A stretch of 64,000 nt of DNA from an uncultured Lachnospiraceae bacterium (GCA_910585625.1 CAJUFQ010000005.1:66403-130402); one strand, 5' to 3'. Positions 54,122 through 63,854 are shown, counted from the first letter of the stretch. Program-made: numbers and translations. Notes: a model not told the origin generated them from the sequence alone.

Positions 54122-54781
54122 ATGGGATTTTCAGGAGCGATTTTTGATATGGACGGGGTATTGTTTGATACGGAACGGTTGTATCAGCAGACCTGGCATG
54201 AGCTTGCAAAAGAATGTGGAGTACAGCTGGGCAGCGGATTCTTGCAGGCGATTACCGGAACCAGCGGGGCGCATATGCACCATATGCTTGAAGAATATTA
54301 CCATGTTTCGGATGGCGCGGCCCTTGCGGGAGAATGTATGGGCAGGATGAGGGAGAAGTTATCTGTGCGTGTCCCGGTGAAAAAAGGGGTTCGGGAAATA
54401 CTGGGATTTTTTAAGGAGCAAGGCATCCCGATAGCGATTGCCAGCAGCAGCCTTCCGCAGCAGATTGAGGCGAATTTGCAGAAGTCAGAGTTGCGTAGTT
54501 TTTTTAGTGAAGTGGTCAGCGGCACAGAGGTGGAGCATGGGAAGCCTGCGCCCGATATTTTCTTGCGCGCCGCCGGGCGGCTCATGTGCAGGCCGCAGGA
54601 ATGCTTTGTGTTCGAGGACAGCGAAAATGGCGTAAAAGCAGGGTATGCCGCGGGCTGTGCGACGATTATGGTGCCGGATCTGATAGAACCGTCTCCCGCC
54701 ATCTTGAAGTTCTGTACCCGGGTTTGTACGGATCTTTTGGTGGCGAGGGAGGAAGTGTTAGGTATTTTAAACAAGGAATAA
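54122..54781 (+). CDS. HAD-superfamily phosphatase, beta-phosphoglucomutase-like
   Basis: 219 residues. Motif I IFDMDGVLFDTE, motif II IAIASSS, lysine and motif III HGKPAPDIF and FEDSENGVKAGY. The four-helix cap and motif I put it with the phosphoglucomutase/phosphatase subfamily of HAD enzymes. Substrate not readable. Last gene of a run starting with the CPBP gene. Confidence 0.9.
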   Translation: MGFSGAIFDMDGVLFDTERLYQQTWHELAKECGVQLGSGFLQAITGTSGAHMHHMLEEYYHVSDGAALAGECMGRMREKLSVRVPVKKGVREILGFFKEQGIPIAIASSSLPQQIEANLQKSELRSFFSEVVSGTEVEHGKPAPDIFLRAAGRLMCRPQECFVFEDSENGVKAGYAAGCATIMVPDLIEPSPAILKFCTRVCTDLLVAREEVLGILNKE

Positions 54782-54960
54782 CGTTTAGGGTATGTTTATA
54801 ATCGTCTATGATGCTAAGGTTCGAAGCAGATTTCGCATAAATTTCCAACGGAGCAGTTTTTACTTGAAAAGAGAAGAAATAATCGACTGAATTGGTCGAG
54901 AAAAAGCAAACGAGGTATATTTGAAGCAATAATAGTTGCCCTATTTGTTTGGAAGGAGGT

Positions 54961-55180
54961 ATGGTCATGCAGAAACAATATAATTTATATTAAACGTGTC
55001 TTTTTGACTGCGATTGGAAATGAGATGTCTGAAAAAGTTAAAAAAGTGATGCATGATATTGAGCTAGAGATAGAAAGATATGAAGAGGACAATGGAGGAG
55101 CGGACGATGTTGCGGGTTATTCGGAAATAGAGGAATTGCTTGAGGAAGAACAGTTGGAGGATGAAATAGAAATTGGTTAA
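54961..55180 (+). other. Short leader ORF and 51-residue acidic ORF, possibly one broken small gene
   Basis: AAGGAGGT precedes ATG 54961/54967, which opens only 10 (or 8) codons, MQKQYNLY, and stops at 54993. A one-base shift would carry the frame on into KRVFLTAIGNEM and the acidic ORF ATG 55025-55180 (51 residues, VMHDIELEIERYEEDNGG then EELLEEEQLEDE). The small ORF has a weak ribosome-binding site of its own. It may be a frameshifted small gene. No family recognised. The preceding 180 bases (54782-54960) hold no gene. Confidence 0.4.
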
Positions 55181-55182
55181 AT

Positions 55183-55235
55183 GGGGTGTCGTTCAATCAT
55201 CGAATTTGATGATTTTGCGACACCCCTTGATTCTT
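55183..55235 (+). terminator. Terminator after the small ORF
   Basis: GGGGTGTCG pairs with CGACACCCC; the loop holds ATCATCGAA/TTTGATGAT, giving a longer stem. Tail TTGATTCTTT. Starts three bases after the ORF stop. Confidence 0.85.
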
Positions 55236-55377
55236 TGGGGATTTCATGCATAAGGAAACGGTTTTTCCGTCAATAGTTTCAGATGGATTAAGCAGTTCCG
55301 ATGGAAAATGAAAAAATTATTTCTGGAAATATCCTTTATAATTGTTCTAAACACGATGCTTTTGAGAAAAAACAATA

Positions 55378-55477
55378 ATAATTATCTAATAATTTAAAGC
55401 ACAAACCATAAATAATCTTATTATCAGATAATTATAAGAAAAAAACAGTTTACAAGAAAGAAAAAAAGGTGTATAGT
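55378..55477 (+). promoter_or_regulatory. gltB promoter with paired upstream palindromes
   Basis: TTTACA (55449-55454), 17 bases, TATAGT (55472-55477). Upstream TTATCTAATAA (55382-55392) and TTATCAGATAA (55421-55431) are two near-identical palindromic sites 39 bases apart, in inverted surroundings. They lie directly above the -35, as expected for an activator. The remaining leader to 55584 shows no gene. Confidence 0.6.
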
Positions 55478-55584
55478 ATCTTGCAGAGCAGTACTTTACC
55501 GTAGCAAAGCAACAGCGGCTGGAATCGCGGCGGCACAAGCGCAGGGATTTCGCTGTCAGGAATATAGCAGGGAGGAATGAGAGA

Positions 55585-58500
55585 ATGCAGGAGACGAAAC
55601 AGAGAGCAATGGGATTATACGATCCAAGATTCGAACATGATAACTGCGGGATTGGCGCAGTTGTGAATATCAAAGGCATTAAGACCCATGGGACAGTGGA
55701 AAATGCATTGAAGATTGTAGAGAATCTGAAACATAGGGCTGGAAAAGATGCAGAGGGCAAGACCGGGGACGGCGTGGGCATCCTCCTGCAGATTTCCCAT
55801 AAGTTTTTTAAGAAGGCGGCGCAGCAGGCAGGGATTACCTTGGGAGACGAGAGGGATTACGGAATCGGCATGTTTTTCTTTTCTCAGGATGAACTGAAAC
55901 GCAACCAGGCGAAGAAGATGTTTGAGGTGATTGTCAAGAAAGAAGGCATGGAATTCCTGGGGTGGCGGCAGGTTCCGATTGCGCCTGAAAAACTGGGACA
56001 GAAAGCCGTGGACTGCATGCCTTATATCATGCAAGGGTTTGTGAAGCGTCCGGGTCAGGTGGAGAAAGGGTTGGATTTTGACCGCAAATTATACGTGGCG
56101 CGCCGTGTATTTGAGCAGTCCAACGATGACACGTATGTGGTTTCACTGTCCAGCAGGACGATTGTCTATAAAGGCATGTTCCTCGTGGAGCAGCTGCGTC
56201 AGTTCTTTGCGGATCTGCAGGACAAGGATTACGAGTCAGCGATAGCGACCGTGCATTCCAGGTTTTCTACAAACACGAATCCAAGCTGGGAGCGTGCGCA
56301 CCCCAACCGTTTCATTGTGCATAACGGGGAAATCAACACCATCCGCGGGAATGCGGACAAAATGCTGGCGCGTGAGGAGACCATGGAATCCGAGCATCTG
56401 CGTGGGGAACTGCAGAAAGTGCTTCCGGTAGTAAATGCGGAAGGTTCCGATTCCGCAAGGCTTGACAATACATTGGAATTCTTGGTCATGAGCGGCATGG
56501 ATCTGCCTCTGGCGGTGATGATTACCATCCCGGAGCCTTGGGCGAACAATGCGCTGATGAGCCAGAAGAAGAAGGATTTCTACCAATATTATGCGACGAT
56601 GATGGAACCGTGGGACGGCCCGGCATCCATCCTATTCAGCGATGGTGATATTTTGGGGGCGGTTCTTGACCGCAACGGCCTGCGTCCTTCTCGTTACTAT
56701 ATTACAGATGACGATTATTTAGTCCTTTCCTCGGAAGTGGGCGTACTGGAAATCCCGCCTACGAAAGTTGTGGTGAAAGAACGCCTGCGCCCCGGGAAAA
56801 TGCTTTTGGTGGACACTGTGCAAGGCAGGGTCATCGACGATGATGAACTCAAGGAAAAATATGCCGGCAGGCGGCCGTATGGCGAGTGGCTTGACCGCAA
56901 CCTGATCAATCTTGCAGACTTAAAGATTCCTAACCAGAGGGTGCCGGAGTACTCGAAGGAAGAACGCCAGAGGCTGCAGAAGGCATTCGGCTATACCTAT
57001 GAGTCTTTGAAAGAGTCCATTCTTCCCATGGCAAAAAATGGAGGGGAAGCCACTGCGGCCATGGGTATTGATACCCCTCTGGCGGCTTTGGCAGGAGACC
57101 ACCAACCGTTGTTCAACTATTTCAAACAAAAATTTGCTCAGGTGACGAACCCGCCGATTGATTCCATCCGCGAAGAGGTAGTCACAAGCACTACGGTGTA
57201 TATCGGGGAGGATGGCAACCTCTTGGAGGAGAAGCCGTTAAACTGCCAGGTGCTGAAAGTCAATAACCCAATTCTCACCAATACAGATTTGATGAAGATT
57301 AAATCCATGAAGGCAGAGGGATTCCAGGTGGCGGAAATTTCCATTACCTATTATAAGAATACCAGCCTGGAGAAGGCGGTTGACCGCCTGTTCGTGGAGG
57401 CAGACCGTGCCTACCGGGATGGGGCGAATATCCTCATCCTGTCTGACCGCAGCGTGGATGAGAACCATGTGCCCATCCCTTCGCTGCTGGCAGTTTCTGC
57501 ATTGCAGCAGTATCTGATTAAGACAAAGAAACGGACGGCGCTTGCTATGATTTTGGAGTCCGGGGAGCCGCGGGAGGTGCATCATTTTGCGACTTTGCTT
57601 GGCTATGGCGCGTGCGCCATCAACCCCTACCTGGCGCAGGATACCGTCAAGCAGTTGATAGACGAGCATATGCTGGACAAAGACTACTATGCGGCAGTGG
57701 AGGATTACAATAACGCGATTGTCCATGGTATTGTGAAGATTGCGGCAAAGATGGGCATTTCTACCATTCAGTCTTACCAGGGCGCGAAAATTTTTGAGGC
57801 AATCGGCATCAGTGCGGATGTGATTAATAAATATTTTACAGACACCGTGAGCCGTATTGGCGGGATTACGTTAAAGGATATCGAGCAGGATGTGGACGCC
57901 TTACATTCCAGCGCCTACGACCCGTTAGGGTTGGAAACGGATCTTACGCTTGAGAGCCGCGGGCGGCATAAGATGAGGAGCGGAGCGGACAGCCACCTCT
58001 ATAACCCGCTGACCATCCATCTTCTGCAGGAGTCTACGAAGCGTGGCGATTACCAGCTGTTTAAACAATATACGCAAGCGGCGGATAAGCAGGAGAAAGA
58101 CGCCAACATCCGGGGGATGATGACGTTCAAATATCCGAAAAAGGGCATTGCGATTGAGGAAGTGGAGAGCGTGGATTCTATTGTGACGCGTTTTAAGACG
58201 GGAGCCATGTCTTACGGCTCTATTTCCCAGGAAGCGCATGAGACATTGGCCATTGCCATGAACCGCCTCCATGGGAAATCCAACAGCGGGGAGGGCGGCG
58301 AGAGCCCGGAACGTCTGGTGCCGGATAGGAATGGCGTCAACCGCTGCTCGGCAATCAAACAGGTAGCGTCTGGCCGGTTCGGCGTTACCAGCCAGTACCT
58401 GGTAAGCGCGCAGGAGATCCAGATTAAGATGGCGCAGGGAGCTAAGCCCGGGGAGGGCGGGCATCTGCCTGGGCAGAAGGTATATCCCTGGATTGCCAAA

Positions 58501-60129
58501 ACCAGGCTTTCGACGCCAGGCGTGTCTTTGATTTCACCGCCGCCCCATCATGATATTTATTCGATTGAGGATTTGGAGCAGCTGATTTATGATTTGAAGA
58601 ATTCAAACAGGCAGGCAAGGATTACCGTAAAATTGGTGTCGGAAGCTGGCGTGGGTACGGTAGCGGCAGGCGTGGCGAAGGCCGGAGCGCAGGTGGTGCT
58701 GATTTCCGGCTATGACGGAGGAACAGGGGCTGCGCCCTCAAGCTCCATACACAACGCCGGGCTTCCCTGGGAGCTGGGGCTTTCTGAGACGCACCAGACC
58801 CTGATGATGAACGGCCTGCGCAATAAAGTGCGCATTGAGACGGACGGCAAGCTGATGACCGGGCGCGATGTAGCGGTAGCTGCCATGCTTGGCGCGGAGG
58901 AATTTGGCTTTGCCACGGCTCCGCTGGTAACTATGGGCTGCGTGATGATGCGCGTCTGCAACCTCGATACTTGTCCGGCAGGCATTGCAACCCAGAACCC
59001 AGAGCTTCGCAAACGTTTTGCGGGCAAGCCGGAATATGTCATTAATTTCATGCGCTTTATCGCGGAAGAGCTGCGGGAATATATGGCAAAGTTAGGGGTC
59101 CGCACTGTGGATGAGCTGGTAGGCAGGAGCGATCTGCTGAAAGTCCGGGATGACCTCAGCGAGAGGGAAAAGGAATTGGATTTGTCTAAAATTCTAGACA
59201 ATCCCTTTGCAGGGCCGAAAGCGAAAGTCATTTTTGACCCCAAACAGGTCTATGACTTTGAATTGGAGAAGACAAAGGACGAGAAAATACTCTTAAAACA
59301 ACTGAAAATGGCGTTGGAAAACGGTCAGAGGCGTAGTCTTGACGTGGAGGTCACCAATACGGATCGTTCCTTTGGCACGATATTTGGTTCGGAGATTACC
59401 AGGCGTTATGTGGACAGCCTGGAGGAAGATACCTTCCTTATTAAATGTACTGGCGCCGGCGGCCAGAGCTTTGGGGCATTTATCCCTAAGGGGCTTACGC
59501 TGGAACTTGTCGGGGACAGCAATGACTATTTTGGCAAAGGATTATCCGGTGGCAAGCTGGTTGTGTACCCTCCTACCGGGGTGAAGTTCAGGCAGGATGA
59601 AAATATCATTATCGGGAATGTCGCGCTGTATGGCGCAACCAGCGGGAAGGCGTTCATCAACGGTGTTGCGGGAGAGCGTTTCTGTGTGCGCAATTCCGGT
59701 GCGAATGCGGTCGTGGAAGGAGTCGGCGACCATGGATGTGAATATATGACGGGCGGCAGGGTAGTCGTCCTTGGCAAAACCGGGAAGAATTTTGCGGCTG
59801 GTATGAGCGGCGGAATTGTGTATGTGCTGGATGAGGGGAACGATTTGTACACGAGGATTAACAAAGAAATGGTATTCTCCCAGGAAATTACATCCAAGTA
59901 TGACGTGATGGAATTGAAAGATATGATTAAGGAACATGTTGCGCTGACAAATTCCCAGAAGGGCAAGGAGGTTCTTAACAATTTTAGTGAATATCTTCCG
60001 AAGTTCAAAAAAATCGTGCCCTATGACTATAACCGCATGATGATGGCTATTGTGCAGATGGAAGAAAAAGGCCTTAGCTCCGAACAGGCACAGATTGAAG
60101 CGTTTTATGCTGCTATGAATCTGGCATGA
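55585..60129 (+). CDS. gltB: Glutamate synthase (GOGAT), large subunit
   Basis: 1514 residues, ATG after GGGAGG. Makes two glutamates from glutamine and 2-oxoglutarate. A short propeptide (20 residues) precedes Cys21 (HDNCGIGAVV), the glutaminase nucleophile of the Ntn domain (about 21-430). Next a central domain, the FMN/2-oxoglutarate synthase barrel (about 800-1230; GEGGESPERL, SGYDGGTGAAP) with Fe-S cysteines in MGCVMMRVCNLDTCPAGIATQ, and the C-terminal GXGXG beta-helix (about 1260-1500, GDSNDYFGKGLSGG). The stop overlaps an ATG of the frame leading into gltD. Confidence 0.97.
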   Translation: MQETKQRAMGLYDPRFEHDNCGIGAVVNIKGIKTHGTVENALKIVENLKHRAGKDAEGKTGDGVGILLQISHKFFKKAAQQAGITLGDERDYGIGMFFFSQDELKRNQAKKMFEVIVKKEGMEFLGWRQVPIAPEKLGQKAVDCMPYIMQGFVKRPGQVEKGLDFDRKLYVARRVFEQSNDDTYVVSLSSRTIVYKGMFLVEQLRQFFADLQDKDYESAIATVHSRFSTNTNPSWERAHPNRFIVHNGEINTIRGNADKMLAREETMESEHLRGELQKVLPVVNAEGSDSARLDNTLEFLVMSGMDLPLAVMITIPEPWANNALMSQKKKDFYQYYATMMEPWDGPASILFSDGDILGAVLDRNGLRPSRYYITDDDYLVLSSEVGVLEIPPTKVVVKERLRPGKMLLVDTVQGRVIDDDELKEKYAGRRPYGEWLDRNLINLADLKIPNQRVPEYSKEERQRLQKAFGYTYESLKESILPMAKNGGEATAAMGIDTPLAALAGDHQPLFNYFKQKFAQVTNPPIDSIREEVVTSTTVYIGEDGNLLEEKPLNCQVLKVNNPILTNTDLMKIKSMKAEGFQVAEISITYYKNTSLEKAVDRLFVEADRAYRDGANILILSDRSVDENHVPIPSLLAVSALQQYLIKTKKRTALAMILESGEPREVHHFATLLGYGACAINPYLAQDTVKQLIDEHMLDKDYYAAVEDYNNAIVHGIVKIAAKMGISTIQSYQGAKIFEAIGISADVINKYFTDTVSRIGGITLKDIEQDVDALHSSAYDPLGLETDLTLESRGRHKMRSGADSHLYNPLTIHLLQESTKRGDYQLFKQYTQAADKQEKDANIRGMMTFKYPKKGIAIEEVESVDSIVTRFKTGAMSYGSISQEAHETLAIAMNRLHGKSNSGEGGESPERLVPDRNGVNRCSAIKQVASGRFGVTSQYLVSAQEIQIKMAQGAKPGEGGHLPGQKVYPWIAKTRLSTPGVSLISPPPHHDIYSIEDLEQLIYDLKNSNRQARITVKLVSEAGVGTVAAGVAKAGAQVVLISGYDGGTGAAPSSSIHNAGLPWELGLSETHQTLMMNGLRNKVRIETDGKLMTGRDVAVAAMLGAEEFGFATAPLVTMGCVMMRVCNLDTCPAGIATQNPELRKRFAGKPEYVINFMRFIAEELREYMAKLGVRTVDELVGRSDLLKVRDDLSEREKELDLSKILDNPFAGPKAKVIFDPKQVYDFELEKTKDEKILLKQLKMALENGQRRSLDVEVTNTDRSFGTIFGSEITRRYVDSLEEDTFLIKCTGAGGQSFGAFIPKGLTLELVGDSNDYFGKGLSGGKLVVYPPTGVKFRQDENIIIGNVALYGATSGKAFINGVAGERFCVRNSGANAVVEGVGDHGCEYMTGGRVVVLGKTGKNFAAGMSGGIVYVLDEGNDLYTRINKEMVFSQEITSKYDVMELKDMIKEHVALTNSQKGKEVLNNFSEYLPKFKKIVPYDYNRMMMAIVQMEEKGLSSEQAQIEAFYAAMNLA

Positions 60130-60152
60130 ATTGGCATGAGGAGGGATTCGGC

Positions 60153-60311
60153 GAAGCGGGGAGAAGCCCAGATACCTTGTGCCGGAATCTCAGACAAGAA
60201 ACAGGGAGAAGCCAAGATGCCTTGTGCCGGGATTTCAGAGAAGAAGCAGGGAGTAGACCAGATGCTTTGTGCCGGGATCTCAGAGAAGAAGCTGGGAGGA
60301 ACCCTGGCGCG
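60153..60311 (+). repeat. 45-bp tandem repeat, 3.5 copies, between gltB and gltD
   Basis: Three full 45-base units (60153, 60198, 60243) and a 24-base part (60288-60311). They stay in one open frame that starts at ATG 60126, overlapping the gltB stop, and runs into gltD. Per unit the peptide is E-A/T-G-R/S-S/R-P/Q-D-A/T-L-C-R-D/N-L/F-R-E/Q. Differences between units often keep the chemical class of the residue. Confidence 0.85.
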
Positions 60312-60350
60312 ATAAATTTAGCTAATCAAAAATTAAGGGAGGTATTTACC

Positions 60351-61841
60351 ATGGGAAAACCAACAGGATTTATGGATTATAAAAGACAGACGGCAGAGGC
60401 GGCAGCTCCGTTGGAGAGAATTAAGAATTTTGATGAGTTCCATACGCCTCTGCCCAAAGAGGAGCAGCAGGAACAGGGCGCGCGCTGCATGGCTTGCGGG
60501 GTTCCGTTCTGCCAGTCGGGTATGGAGATTATGGGCATGACTTCCGGGTGTCCCCTGCACAACCTTGTGCCGGAGTGGAATGACCTTGTATATACCGGGA
60601 ATTGGGAACAGGCGTACAGCCGTTTGAAGAAGACAAATAACTTCCCGGAGTTTACCGCCCGGGTATGCCCTGCGCTTTGTGAGGCAGCGTGTACTTGTGG
60701 GAACTATGGGGACGCTGTTTCCGTGAAGGAGAACGAATTTGGGATTATTGAAAATGCCTATGAGCAGGGGTTTGCCAAAGCGCGTCCGCCGAAAGTCCGC
60801 ACGGGTAAGAAAGTGGCGGTTATCGGCTCTGGCCCGGCGGGGCTGGCTGCGGCGGATCAGCTCAACAAACGCGGCCATCTGGTGACGGTGTATGAGCGCG
60901 ATGACCGTGTCGGCGGGCTTCTGATGTATGGGATTCCCAATATGAAGCTGGAGAAGCATGTCGTTGAGCGCAAGGTTAAGATAATGGAGGAAGAAGGCGT
61001 GCAATTCCTTACGGGCATAAATGTGGGGAAAGACGTCAAAGCTGCGAAGCTCCTGAATGATTATGATAGGGTCATCCTTGCTTGCGGGGCCAAGGCCCCC
61101 AGGGACATTAAGGCACCCGGCAGGGATGCCAAAGGCATTTATTTTGCCGTGGATTTCCTGGCTGCGACGACCAAGAGCCTGCTCGATTCCGAGCTGAAAG
61201 ATAACAAGTATGTGTCGGCAAAGGGCAAGCGCGTGGTGATTATCGGTGGCGGCGATACCGGGAATGACTGTGTGGGGACTTCCATCCGCCATGGCGCGGC
61301 GTCCGTGGCGCAGCTTGAGATGATGCCGAAAGCGCCGGATGCACGTGCCGAGAACAACCCATGGCCAGAGTGGCCGAAGGTCTGCAAGACCGATTACGGC
61401 CAGGAAGAGGCAATCGCTGTGTTCGGGCATGATCCGCGGATTTATCAGACTACGGTCAAGGAGTTCCTGAAGGACAAGAATGGCAAGCTTTGCGGATTGG
61501 TCACGGTAAAACTGGAGGGCCGGAAGGATGAGAAGACTGGACGCATGGTAATGGCCGAAGTGCCAGGCAGCGAGCATAAGATGGACGCAGACCTGGTGCT
61601 GATAGCGGCTGGGTTCCTAGGCGCGGAAAAATACGTCGCGGATGCGTTCGGCGTTGCCCTTAATGAGCGTACGAACGTTAAGACGGAAACAGGGCATTAT
61701 GCTACCGAGGTGAAGGATGTGTTTACTGCCGGTGACATGCACAGAGGGCAGTCTCTGGTTGTGTGGGCGATTCGCGAGGGCCGGGAGGCTGCGAGGGAAG
61801 TGGATGAGAGCCTTATGGGGTATACGAATCTTAAGGTATAA
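60351..61841 (+). CDS. gltD: Glutamate synthase, small (NADPH) subunit
   Basis: 496 residues from ATG 60351 (AAGGGAGG at 60335-60342). It takes electrons from NAD(P)H to the large subunit. N-terminal Fe-S region with ARCMACGVPFCQSG and CPLHNLVPEW, CPALCEAACTCG; FAD motif IGSGPAGLAAADQL; NADPH motif IGGGDTGNDCVG; end EGREAAREVDESLMG. The same frame stays open upstream to ATG 60126 (ATGA overlap with gltB) and would add 75 residues with the 15-residue repeats; no known GltD has this, so I use 60351, but a coupled longer form is possible. Confidence 0.95.
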   Translation: MGKPTGFMDYKRQTAEAAAPLERIKNFDEFHTPLPKEEQQEQGARCMACGVPFCQSGMEIMGMTSGCPLHNLVPEWNDLVYTGNWEQAYSRLKKTNNFPEFTARVCPALCEAACTCGNYGDAVSVKENEFGIIENAYEQGFAKARPPKVRTGKKVAVIGSGPAGLAAADQLNKRGHLVTVYERDDRVGGLLMYGIPNMKLEKHVVERKVKIMEEEGVQFLTGINVGKDVKAAKLLNDYDRVILACGAKAPRDIKAPGRDAKGIYFAVDFLAATTKSLLDSELKDNKYVSAKGKRVVIIGGGDTGNDCVGTSIRHGAASVAQLEMMPKAPDARAENNPWPEWPKVCKTDYGQEEAIAVFGHDPRIYQTTVKEFLKDKNGKLCGLVTVKLEGRKDEKTGRMVMAEVPGSEHKMDADLVLIAAGFLGAEKYVADAFGVALNERTNVKTETGHYATEVKDVFTAGDMHRGQSLVVWAIREGREAAREVDESLMGYTNLKV

Positions 61842-61881
61842 AATGTAATGTCGTTTGCGAAATACAAGCAGAAAGAAGTAT

Positions 61882-61917
61882 AAAGGCGGAGAGTGTGAAG
61901 GCGCTCTTCGCTTTTGT
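61882..61917 (+). terminator. Terminator after gltD
   Basis: AAAGGCGGAGAGTG / CGCTCTTCGCTTTT with a short loop and a T-rich end. Ends the glt unit; the following 230 bases (to 62146) are AT-rich with no gene seen. Confidence 0.75.
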
Positions 61918-62146
61918 CGGTTAAAATTCAGAGAAGAAGTTTTCCTATATTTTGATATTTATTGAGTAGAATTTATTCCGTCCGGCAAAGAGGGAAGTTT
62001 TCATGTTTAAATGGATACTTGAACGAAGATAGAAGAAAAGTATACTGTTTTTACCCATGAAATAAATATAATATGGGGTGGAAAACCCCTTAACATAACT
62101 TAAATAATTGAATAAAATGAAGAAAATGTGAAGATGAGGAATTACC

Positions 62147-63121
62147 ATGGCTTATAAAGAGATTTCAGATGGTTTTCTAAAAGAATATCCAGATTATAAA
62201 AGCGATATTGATAATTTCAAAGAATATTTGGAAAGATATTGGAAATAGTCTTTGTCTGGGGAACCATTTCGTGTTTTGCTAAAGGGCATAGATGTTGAAT
62301 TTATATTGAAAAGCTTAATTTATAATGTAGAGGAAATAGAGAGATATAAAAGTAAGGCAAAAGCAAAACGTTATGCCACGGTAATTGGGCAATTCTTTAC
62401 CTATGTTAGGAAAAACACAGATATTGCTAATTCTGAATTGTATGATGCGATTTCCTTTAGTCGTTTACGAGAAGATTCTTATATGAATCGAATGGTTATG
62501 TATATTGAAAAATGTGGGAAGCTCGCGGGTGTTGTTGAGCAAGAGGCATTGATGTTAAGCCAAGCTGAAATAATTCTTAGGTGGTCCAATGAACAGCTTG
62601 ATGAATGGGAATGGGATGATTCGACAAAGTTTAGGAAGGCAATGGCGGCTCTGGGAATAAAAATGATGATGCTTTATGGGATTACATATCGTGAGCTGAG
62701 AAAAATCAAATGGGAGCAGTATGATAAATATTATGGATTTATAGTTGTCAACGGATTCGAACTTCGTCTGCCGCCGAAATTATCAATACAAATGCAGAGA
62801 ATGAACCAGTTTGTGTCAGCCAAGAGAATTAATAACAAGGATGGATTGTTATTTGTTGACCGTGCAGGGCAACCGTGGGCAGAGATAACATCGTATTCTG
62901 GAATACCAGATTATCTGGGGGCATTAATTGGTGTTACAAGTGTTACAAGTGTAATTAAATATGGTATAGGGCAGCTTCTGAAGGCTGGATTAAGCGATTC
63001 AGTCATCAAAAAAATGACGGGTGCAAGCGAAAAGCTTATCCAAGGCTGTTTGATGCATAATGAGTTGAAAAAAATTATTAATAACAAATTGGTCATGGTA
63101 GAGATGTATTATGAATTTTAA
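62147..63121 (+). pseudogene. Integrase-fold protein with early in-frame TAG
   Basis: ATG 62147 opens 33 codons (MAYKEISDGF..), then TAG 62246-62248, then the same frame is open for 290 codons to TAA 63121. Together about 323 residues, laid out as a SAM-like N-terminal domain (AKAKRYATVIGQFFTYVRK) and a tyrosine-recombinase-like C-terminus. Active-site positions look lost: YGITYREL instead of GLRxSEL, VIKYGIGQLLKAG instead of the RH..A..L box, and MTGASEKLIQGCLMHN with Cys where the Tyr would be. Similar by eye to 852-1870. An alternative start after the TAG (TTG 62252) has no ribosome-binding site. Dead integrase relative, or a gene needing TAG readthrough; decay is the simpler view. Confidence 0.55.
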
Positions 63122-63203
63122 CTAAGGTTCTAAAACATGAGATGCTTCAGGATTTGCATGAAGATAGGGAATACGAAATTTCGGAGAGGCGGAGAGGGTA
63201 AAA

Positions 63204-63284
63204 ATGTTAATTGCAGATAAGCGGGATTACAGAAAGGGATATACCAAGCATTATGGATTATACAAAAAGCTTAACGATGGGTAA
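63204..63284 (+). other. 26-residue ORF, uncertain
   Basis: ATG 63204 with GGAGAGGG upstream, MLIADKRDYRKGYTKHYGLY..., stop 63284. It stands just before the TnpV gene. Could be a small gene or the remainder of a larger one; the stretch 63122-63203 in front looks like debris. Confidence 0.3.
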
Positions 63285-63376
63285 GCTTCCATAAGGAAGT
63301 TAAAACTAAAACACTTTGTAATCAGCCAAAATGATTGGATTGTAGGCAAATTTAATTCATATGGAGGAATTACAAA

Positions 63377-63751
63377 ATGAACGAATCATTATTTAAACAG
63401 TTAGGTGGCGCATATCACGAAGAAAATGGGTATCTGATTCCAGATTTATTATTGCCCGCCGAAGAAGAACAGCCAATAGGCATATGGGGACAGCGGCATC
63501 TAGATTATTTGAAGCAATATTGCAAAGTTACATACACCAATCTTCTTACAAGTGGCAAGCTGAATGCTTATCTTATCAGCATTGACAGACAGGCGCAGGA
63601 ACGCTTTGAAAGGCTCATAGAGGGCATGAAACAAGCACAGGGCATAACGGAACAGCTAAAATCTGAAAATGCCTTAGAATGGGTAGGACAGTTAGGCAAC
63701 ATAAGAGCTTGTGCAAGGGAGATTGTAAATAAGGAAATCATTTTTGCATAA
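63377..63751 (+). CDS. tnpV: TnpV family transposon-encoded protein
   Basis: 124 residues, ATG after GGAGGAATTAC. Begins MNESLFKQLGGAYHEENGYLIPDLLLP and contains IGIWGQRHLDYLKQY and EWVGQLGNIRACAREIVNKE, the TnpV pattern known from mobilizable and conjugative elements of Clostridia (Tn4451-like family). Its molecular role is not established. It signals that the window ends inside or next to a mobile element. Confidence 0.88.
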   Translation: MNESLFKQLGGAYHEENGYLIPDLLLPAEEEQPIGIWGQRHLDYLKQYCKVTYTNLLTSGKLNAYLISIDRQAQERFERLIEGMKQAQGITEQLKSENALEWVGQLGNIRACAREIVNKEIIFA

Positions 63752-63755
63752 GTGG

Positions 63756-63792
63756 ACAAAAGCGGCAGGGAGAAATCTCTGTCGCTTTTGTA
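63756..63792 (+). terminator. Terminator after tnpV
   Basis: ACAAAAGCG.CAGGGA / TCTCTG.CGCTTTTGT around a short loop; symmetric, so it may work both ways. Confidence 0.85.
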
Positions 63793-63854
63793 ATGTCAAG
63801 AATTTTATGGATTTTGCAAATAAGTGATTTCTGCGCTATGTCAAATTATGACTA

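Noticed and set aside
60153..60311. 45-bp repeats as CRISPR or as an IS end
   Set aside because: Units are directly adjacent with no spacers and stay in a reading frame; no inverted ends.
60333..61577. Long open frame (414 codons) on the minus strand over gltD
   Set aside because: Shadow of a GC-rich coding gene; no ribosome-binding site and the plus strand encodes an unmistakable GltD.
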